This document shows, piece by piece, positions 58,401 to 64,000 of a DNA stretch of 64,000 nucleotides. A model generated the notes under the pieces. The model was not told the DNA's origin, did not search any database, and worked only from the letters and a program-made list of their open reading frames with translations. Position 1 is the first letter of the stretch; each line of letters starts with the position of its first letter. Position numbers and translations under genes: made by a program. The DNA is from Membranipora membranacea (taxonomy: Eukaryota; Bryozoa; Gymnolaemata; Cheilostomatida; Membraniporidae): the NCBI GenBank assembly GCA_914767715.1, contig OU612069.1, positions 12,645,387 through 12,709,386 on the forward strand. Direction: 5' to 3'.

Positions 58401-61400
58401 TTACAGCTGAGGTTGTATGTTAAACTTAATTCTTCTGATAAAAAACTACTTATCATTTAGTTTTTTTTGTAGTGATAAATATATTACAATTCTATTTATG
58501 TCACTTGAATATTATGTTACATGAGAGGGGTGTATGTCTGAAATTCCACTAATTCAAAAAGATGTCAACGATGTTTTATATCTCACTTCATTATCATGGT
58601 ACATGAGAGAGGGTGTTATATCTGAAGTTCCACTAATTCACAAACTTATTGTTGACGTTTTTGTTGGTAGCGATTATTAAGTGAGGATATGATTGACATG
58701 TCACAACTGGCGTACGGTCACGTCTCAGCCTGGCTCAAGTATCTCTACACTGGAGATGGCTCAGTACTGAACAGTATACCAACTCAAGTATTACAGACTA
58801 TAGCTAGCTCGTTGCATAGGTAAGCGTTTAATTGTTCACTAGAGTGGTGAAAGTCGGGCTTTGTTTATTCAAATCCTCAGGCAACTATGTATATAAAAAT
58901 GTCATTTCAATGACTGGTTTTCACACAGATTGGGATAGTAAAGATTTAAGGATAGCTAGTCTAGGTTGACTCAATGTTAGCTAGCACCAATTTTTTGCTA
59001 GCTTAAGGGGAAGTTTTTGATATAAAATAAGTCGAATACCTGTTAGCTAGCCATAAATTTCACTATTTTTATGGTTGGGCCGGCCATGAGGAGGTTGCAG
59101 ACCTCGAAACAGTGCTTGACCCATGGCAAATAGCTGAAGACCTTTGTGTTGTACAGTGGTATGCCGATACCACTGTATGTTGTATCTAGCTAGCCACAAA
59201 TTTCATGTCTGTTCGAAATGGCAAACATTTCCTCTTGAGAATAATTTAAGTCTTTGGGGTGTCACAATTTGATTAAATGGCGCGTAGCGCAATTTTTCAG
59301 TGTCCCATACTCATATGTATCTATACTCTACAGGTTAATCCAAGATGCCTCTGGCGATTCAAATCAGAGGAACACGCCAAGTATCAGGAATTTAAAGTCT
59401 CCTCCATACTCCAGAGACATACATGAAACTGCGTACGCCCGACCTTCAACTCAAAAAAATCCAGATCCTGGGCTCAAACCCAAAGTCATCACAGAAAAAC
59501 TTGACAAAAATAAGTTTATGGTGAGTCATGGTCTCTGTTATCGGGCCGAATACCATTTCACTGCGGTCTGCCTTAGAAATGACTGCTTCATGTGATTGTA
59601 ACAGGCTTGTGTAATGGATATCGGATTTATCCAACCCAAATGTTTGGAGCTCATTCGCAATTCTTGATTTTTTCCAGATGATTTGATTAAGGCAGGCAGT
59701 TGGAGATTGGAAGTATTTTCAAAAATTTTATCACAAAGTTTTCTTTGAATTTATCCTTAACCTTTTTGGTTCATTTTACAGATGACCTCAACTCCTTTGG
59801 AGACCAGAAAGTCAAAAGGAAATGCCAGGGCAAAGATTCTCCAGGGCACTGTTGAGGAGGAAGAGAGGAAGACCATGCAAAAAGCCTCAAGACCCAACAG
59901 AAATATTAACCTCCCATCAAGCAGTTGCTGAACTGCAGAACATCGCAAGAAGCAGAAACTTCATCGGCGCCAACAATATCTCATCTATAAAACCAGATTC
60001 CCCGCCTTCTCCCAATGTAGCCCGCTGCCGAGGTAGACCCAGGAAACTCCGCCCAACAGCAGCAGCTAACAATGAGAATATGACACTAAAATATGTATTC
60101 GTCCTGTTTGGATCGCGTCTATTTCCTTATACCGAAGTTCTACATGGTCCATTGGTCCCTAAAGTTTCAATGGATTCGCGGACACTTGAGTTAACAGGTG
60201 TCCATCAAAATGCTGACAGTCTGGGAACAGGTGCTTCACCACTTACTCATGATTTTCATAATTAATCTGCAGGCCATGTGGTGGACCTGCTGACACCTGA
60301 CACACCGACTCACATACCTACTGCTGACACTGCTGCTACCAATGTGACCTCTGACCCTGATAAACCAGCCACACATACCAGGAGAGATAATAATGAGCCT
60401 GCAGAGGTAGATACAGGGGGAGATAATTTGAGATGGAGCACTCTTAGCAATGAGGGTAACGATGGTGATATATCAGCAAGGCGAAGTGCTATTAAACCTG
60501 GTGAGTTGTGCCAATCAGTCTGCTAGACTTAGTTTAAAGTGCTGCTACTTTAAATTCAAGGGTTGAGATGAGAGTAAAATCATTTGGAGCCTCATGAGGT
60601 GTCAACGCAAACATGAGATGCCAATCCACATGAAAATATTTCTTCGACTTTGTGATAGTGAGTGCCTAACATCAATAACATGTCCTTTCAAAGCCTCTGC
60701 CAATGGCAGGGTTGTAAGACGGATGATTTGTGAGATTCACAGTCAGTGAAGTGCTGAATTTCCATTCTCAACAGAGATTAAATGCCTGTCCTACTAGACT
60801 TCGCTGTTGTGGGCCATTAGCCCTAGCTGGACAAGGAAATATCCGGACTGGTAATTGCTAAGCCACATTATCAATGTCTTCAACAGTCAAATGGAGATTC
60901 CAAATACAAAGCAGATTTATTGACCAAAATCTATTTATCATCTTATCTTATTTCATCTTTACACATTTACTTTCTTGATATGATAGATGCTGGTGTGGAT
61001 CTGACAAACAGTGACTCGGAACTTGACCAAACAGTCGACCTCACTCAAGATACAGTCAAGCCTCTTTCATCAGTAGACGATGTTACAGTCCTGCTCAGGA
61101 GACGACTGTAGATTTTTTATCACATGTACAGTCCTCTACTGAAGAGGTTCAGGAAGGTGAGACTGTTGCATTGCTTACAAGTTGTTGATGATTTTATTGC
61201 AAAGATGGTAGCTTAAAAAGAGGTAACCTATTCTAGAGAAGGCAACCCAAAATGATTATACTGCAAAGAGCTGCAGACAAGGAACCCTGAATTCAAGCAG
61301 GGAACCCTGGCTATTTTAGTTATTCATGGAGAGGAATAAGTTGATGAAACTCTGTTTAGAATTTTAAGCACTGTCACTTCCTATTTTCTATTTACTTTCA

Positions 61401-64000
61401 AGGAAATGTAACTACGAAGACATGCTTGATAAGAAAATATGTATAGCATTAATCTATTGAAGTAAATTTTTCTTCTGTGTACAGCACACCAAGACACCGA
61501 AATTGAGCAACGGGACGGCTTAGATGATGATTGGGACTTGTTCACACCCACCGGGTCAGCTCTTCCAGATGGTGCTGATGCTATAGTACAGTCGACACCT
61601 GCTCAGTGCAGTGGTGATCTGAGGAGAGGCACACACAAGGCTTTCATACCCAGTCCCTTCACTCCCATGCCTAACTATGAGGGTATGGGTGATGAGTTAT
61701 TAAAGGTCAGTTGTTATTATCTTGTTGTAGATCAAATTTAATCCACTTTGCTGGTTACCCTCTCTGCTCATAGCAGCAGCGGGAAAGGATTGGCAACTCC
61801 AACAATTGCATCCAACAGCGAATCAGAAGGGAGTCAACAACTGCCTCATATTTGACCAACACAACACATACACTTCTCATAATTGTTATAAGGTCAAGAG
61901 CTTTGCGTCTGCGTACCTGTAGTTATGCCGGTGGGGTCAAAACAAAGTCTAGAAAATGTGTAGTGAAATGATTATTCATGATGTGACGTACGATTACCTT
62001 ATCCATGTGCTTGAATAAAACCAAACTAACATTTACAGAAAAAGTTGAGAGGCTTTGGGCTTAGAGATAAAATGTCCAGGAAAAGAATGGTAACAGCTCT
62101 CACACAGGTCTATAAAGAGACACATGTATATGGGACCGACCCCTCCGCGGAGTGGACTGTCCTACCAACACCCAGTAAACCTGCGCCGATGACAAGTCGC
62201 CCTTCAAGTCCACCTGCACCTTTAACTAGTCGCCCTACCACTCAATCAAAATCCAGTCTGTCTGAGAAAAATAAGAAGGCTCACAAGTCTACCTCCTCAG
62301 CCAAAAGAGTTGCTGATACAGCAGCTGAGAAAGGGACTAGCAGAGTAAGATGGTATGTGGAATCTGTGCCTCGTGTCACACAGATGGGCAGTATTTCTAC
62401 ATCAGCTCAATCTGAGACAAGGCGGGTGGCTCGAGTAACACCCATGTCTCACACAATCACAGTAAGCTGCTAACACTCCATGACAAGTTCCTGTAAAAAT
62501 CAGAGACTGCGTAACATCTTATTTTCAATAAGCATTGCCTTAGCCGCCAGTATTAAATGACGATACTTATACTGTGATAATTCTTAACACTACAGAACAT
62601 GTCACTTGACGAGACCATTGAGAGAATAGTTTATATCCATTGAATCCATTTGATGGGAGGACTGATTCAACATTGAGGCATTAAGCATTGAAGCATAAGC
62701 GACCATGAATCAGATCACTTTTTTCTCACTCCTTCAACGCTATAAAGCTTTTGCTTTCTAAAGATACCTTTATCTGTATATTTTCCTTTATCAGAGTACT
62801 GCTGTATCAAATCAACCTAAAGCTGCCGTCAGGTCAGAAGGTCACGCTGCCGTCAGGTCAGAAGGTCACGCTGACACAGAGATAGACAGATTACTGGATG
62901 AAGTTGATGAGCTTCTGAGCAGTAGTGATGAAGATGACATTGTGTCAACAGGAAGTGATGTCATCTTAACCGCTAATGCTGAAGAGCTACAAACACAAGG
63001 ACCTGGTGAAGAGGACACAAGGTAGGATAAATCTGCTAGCCGTGTCTATTATATAAAAAATATTTGAAGTGGAATGACTAGCATTGGTTATTTTCCGAAG
63101 CCCTGGTTATTTTCCGAAGCCTTGTTCAAGTTATTGTGCGACAGTTGTTATGAAAACGATCATGTTTTGGTTTTATTTAAAAGTTTAAGGAATAGGTTCA
63201 TTGTCAACTTTTTCGTAGAAAATAATTTATATGAACTGCTAACAAAAATATCGCCCAATCACATATGACTGTAACTATTATTAATCATAGTGAGATAGTG
63301 AGGCCCTGAATCTTAGCATGTTAGTAAATCATTTGATCCTTTTTTTTCTAAATTTTAGCCCCTCAGAATCAGACACTGATACTAGTGAACTGATAACTCC
63401 TGATGACCTTGAGTTGACCTTGAGACAGCTAGTTCAAGGTCACAAGGAGCTCTATAACAGAATGCTGACTTATCAGGTAGTTATATCTTCTTGTTTTTAA
63501 CGTTAGGTCGGCTTGCCAGAGAATATTAAAGTTAGCTCGCTTATATTTAAAGTTTCTATCGCCTTCCAGTCAAGAGGGGGGGGGGGGTGCAAAATAAGCA
63601 AAATCAAAACGAACTGGATCTGGGTCAATTATTGTAAGATTTTGTGATCCTTCTTTGAAAAGACTTATAGTGTTTCGGGCTTGAACAAACAATCAAGAGT
63701 GCTCCTCTCAATTGCCCAATTGCCTGTCTCACCAGATCGCTGATTACATCAAGAAGAACGCCTGAGATTCATTTCTCTGAGTCATTTACGACTTTTTATT
63801 CCACCATCGCCAGCCTATTTAACACAGCGTACATGTATGATGGTTATTGGAGCTTACAATAGTGTATAACTGTCGTTCCAGGTTGCCAGCATAACTTGTT
63901 TAAATGTACTTAGAAATAAAAAAAGTTTAAAAGACGAACCATCAGTTCCAGCATGGTATCCTCTCCTTTCCTCCAGCCTGCTCTGAGCTTGAAACTTATA
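55286..64000 (+). CDS. SLX4: SLX4-like structure-specific endonuclease scaffold (5' end unresolved, 3' end outside window)
   Basis: SLX4 scaffolds the nucleases SLX1, XPF-ERCC1 and MUS81-EME1 in the nucleus for Holliday-junction resolution and crosslink repair. Recognisable parts in order: a BTB domain split over 58165-58302 and 58671-58819; FTPMPNY followed by a SAP-like helix pair (61485-61705 and 62039-62461); and an acidic stretch, then HKELYNRMLTYQ (63359-63476) and PALSLKLI (63977 onward), matching the start of the conserved SLX1-binding C-terminus. Likely exons: 55286-55446, 55911-56063, 57348 to about 57547, 58165-58302, 58671-58819, 59334-59520, about 59782-60230, 60273-60500, 60987-61156, 61485-61705, 62039-62461, 62795-63021, 63359-63476, 63977 onward. 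Two of these have single-base frame conflicts. The N-terminal UBZ fingers of vertebrate SLX4 were not found. Confidence 0.7.
55911..56063 (+). CDS. SLX4: SLX4-like exon, Ser/Thr/Arg-rich linker
   Basis: Phase 0 in and out (51 codons), acceptor TATCAG, donor GTTTGT. Encodes a low-complexity basic linker (QRPTTRGRSSVSAKDH, NRRSTAGTSLSKK), as expected of the disordered parts of SLX4. It joins in frame with the previous exon. Confidence 0.5.
56490..56711 (+). mobile_element. Full-length tRNA-derived SINE with 18-bp target duplication
   Basis: Starts GGCCGTGGCGCAATGGGTAA (A box) with GTGTTCGATTCCCGG (B box), then a body ending TATCGAGACTATAAATGGAT. It is flanked by perfect GAGTTAGCAGACCTTCTC (56472-56489 and 56712-56729), so it inserted by target-primed reverse transcription, fairly recently. 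It lies in an SLX4-like intron, in sense orientation. Confidence 0.9.
56877..57120 (+). mobile_element. Second tRNA-derived SINE-like element
   Basis: A near-consensus A box in GTGGCCCAGTTGGCTAGAAC and a weaker B box in GTCATGAGTCCGAAACCC, 40 bp apart, followed by a body with GTTGGACCCCCAGGTCTGCT and a T/A-rich end. No clear target duplication. Same SLX4-like intron as the SINE at 56490. Confidence 0.5.
57348..57547 (+). CDS. SLX4: Probable SLX4-like exon, acidic linker; 3' border unresolved
   Basis: After a TTCACAG acceptor, one frame stays open to a TAG at 57548 (HQSGDDPEVVVPETPDHSAK). Entry would be phase 1, while the preceding recognised exon leaves in phase 0, so at least one linking exon is missing. 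Several weak internal GT donors exist and none could be chosen. Confidence 0.35.
57655..57755. repeat. About 29-bp tandem repeat, GTTGGCTAGTTTGAGGGACA
   Basis: Three to four imperfect units containing TTG(G/T)(T/C)TAGTTT and GA(G/C)(A/G)TATTGTT. Similar GTTAGCTAG words recur at 58950-59060. It explains the Leu-Ala-Asn-Asn repeats of a minus-strand frame here. Confidence 0.7.
58165..58302 (+). CDS. SLX4: SLX4-like exon, first half of BTB domain
   Basis: Acceptor TGTTTACAG, donor GTTTGT, 46 codons in phase 0. It contains LLTNRDLSDAVIK, then IPVHKVVLASRYQQLHQ, the classic BTB pattern of LsDv followed by hHK-vLa-R. BTB mediates SLX4 dimerisation in vertebrates. It continues in frame into the next exon. 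Confidence 0.7.
58671..58819 (+). CDS. SLX4: SLX4-like exon, second half of BTB domain
   Basis: Begins RLLSEDMIDMSQLAYGHV and carries AWLKYLYTGDGSV, the V--fL-YLYTg signature of the distal BTB helices. Ends SSLHR in phase 2 at a GTAAGC donor. It joins exactly with the following exon. Confidence 0.75.
59334..59520 (+). CDS. SLX4: SLX4-like exon, linker after BTB
   Basis: Acceptor CTCTACAG, donor GTGAGT, entry phase 2, exit phase 0. Encodes a Ser/Pro/Lys-rich linker starting LIQDASGDSNQRNTPS and ending LDKNKFM. No domain recognised. Confidence 0.6.
59782..60230 (+). CDS. SLX4: SLX4-like exon with two AT-hook cores and a frame conflict
   Basis: Acceptor TTTTACAG and phase 0 entry give MTSTPLETRKSKGNARAKIL, but this frame stops near 59931. 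The frame one base over is open from about 59786 to 60262 and encodes RKRGRPCKKP and later CRGRPRKLRP, both with the RGRP core of minor-groove AT-hooks. Two possible donors (after 60197 or 60230) leave in the phase needed by the next exon only from that second frame. So the exon seems to carry one base too many, perhaps in the purine run near 59855-59870, or to use a different acceptor. AT-hooks are not a standard part of vertebrate SLX4. Confidence 0.4.
60273..60500 (+). CDS. SLX4: SLX4-like exon, Thr/Asp-rich linker
   Basis: Acceptor ATCTGCAG, donor GTGAGT, phase 1 in and out. Encodes HVVDLLTPDTPTHIPTADTA and an acidic low-complexity segment ending RRSAIKP. No domain recognised, but borders are good. 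Confidence 0.55.
60987..61156 (+). CDS. SLX4: SLX4-like exon with an internal single-base frame conflict
   Basis: After ATGATAG, phase 1 entry gives AGVDLTNSDSELDQTVDLTQ, continuing to VDDVTVLLRRRL and a TAG at about 61109. The strong donor AGGAAG/GTGAGA at 61156 is reached only in a different frame, SPAQETTVDFLSHVQSSTEE, whose exit phase matches the next exon. The sequence appears to lack one base near 61080-61092. Confidence 0.4.
61485..61705 (+). CDS. SLX4: SLX4-like exon leading into the SAP-like motif
   Basis: Acceptor TGTGTACAG, donor GTCAGT, phase 1 in, phase 0 out. It contains DDDWDLFTPTGSALP and PSPFTPMPNYEGMGDELLK. The TPMP-Y-M---LK run is the characteristic lead-in to the SAP-like helices of SLX4, which bind MUS81-EME1 in vertebrates. 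Confidence 0.75.
62039..62461 (+). CDS. SLX4: SLX4-like exon, SAP-like motif and Pro/Ser-rich linker
   Basis: Phase 0 exon of 141 codons, acceptor TTTACAG, donor GTAAGC. Starts KKLRGFGLRDKMSRKRM and continues VTALTQVYKETHVYG, matching the L-rFG-r---KR-Mv--L-eiy-yTH pattern of the family. The rest is a Ser/Thr/Pro/Lys-rich linker. Confidence 0.8.
62795..63021 (+). CDS. SLX4: SLX4-like exon, acidic stretch with a duplicated octapeptide
   Basis: Acceptor TTTATCAG, donor GTAGGA, phase 0 in and 2 out. It contains a perfect tandem AAVRSEGH AAVRSEGH (24-bp repeat), then the acidic DRLLDEVDELLSSSDEDD, as in the acidic linker before the C-terminal domain of SLX4. Confidence 0.7.
63359..63476 (+). CDS. 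SLX4: SLX4-like exon, start of SLX1-binding C-terminal domain
   Basis: Acceptor AATTTTAG, donor GTAGTT, phase 2 in and 0 out. DLELTLRQLVQGHKELYNRM then LTYQ matches the first helices of the conserved C-terminal domain, in which lYnrvL-YqP is strongly conserved. Confidence 0.8.
63736..63765 (+). CDS. SLX4: Possible alternative last exon of the SLX4-like gene
   Basis: After a pyrimidine-rich TGTCTCACCAG, phase 0 entry from 63476 gives IADYIKKNA and a TGA. It would end the protein before the rest of the C-terminal domain. The downstream exon at 63977 fits the family better, so this may be a decoy or a truncating isoform. Confidence 0.2.
   Translation: MADYIKKNA
63977..64000 (+). CDS. SLX4: SLX4-like exon cut by the window end
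   Basis: A long pyrimidine tract and CTCCAG acceptor precede CCT GCT CTG..., giving PALSLKLI in the phase left by the previous exon. YQ followed by P and an L-rich helix is exactly the order at this place in SLX4. The remaining C-terminal residues lie beyond 64000. Confidence 0.6.

Overview
The window looks like animal nuclear DNA. It is AT-rich, protein-coding sequence occurs only as short exons with GT/AG borders and matching phases, and introns and intergenic DNA are packed with SINEs, MITEs, minisatellites and retroelement fragments. The metazoan-type SLX4 architecture and a B-box/coiled-coil/propeller gene suggest an invertebrate. I cannot place it further; sponge, cnidarian and mollusc all remain possible.

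Region 1 (about 8.8-28.3 kb, + strand) is a five-exon TRIM-like gene with a B-box-like zinc cluster, a coiled coil and an NHL/WD-like propeller. Its long introns hold a hAT insertion, two MITE families, a foldback structure, a 14-bp satellite and a BEL/Pao fragment. Its last exon lies in a tandem duplication of about 2.0 kb, giving two candidate terminal exons. A CR1/Jockey-like retroelement with disrupted frames follows, then an older, decayed copy of the same 3' region.

Region 2 (35.1-38.3 kb, + strand) has one well-bounded Cys-rich exon and two possible terminal exons, in each of which the stop codon is within or next to an AATAAA. No 5' end was found.

Region 3 (40.1-52 kb) is repeat-dominated. 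It holds a 7.27-kb element with matching terminal inverted repeats and 9-bp target duplications, which has no convincing coding content. Next to it is a nearly identical 1.82-kb tandem array carrying a G-rich minisatellite. Short palindromes and hairpins are common here.

Region 4 (53.85-64 kb, + strand) has two genes. The first is a clean three-exon gene for a 112-aa single-pass membrane protein, perhaps related to the complex III assembly factor UQCC3. About 0.4 kb further on are the exons of an SLX4-like nuclease scaffold: BTB domain, SAP-like motif, and the start of the SLX1-binding C-terminus, which runs off the window. Most SLX4 exon phases agree, but two exons show single-base frame conflicts. 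A SINE with an 18-bp target duplication sits in one intron.

All matches to known families were made by eye and from memory of family motifs; no search was run.
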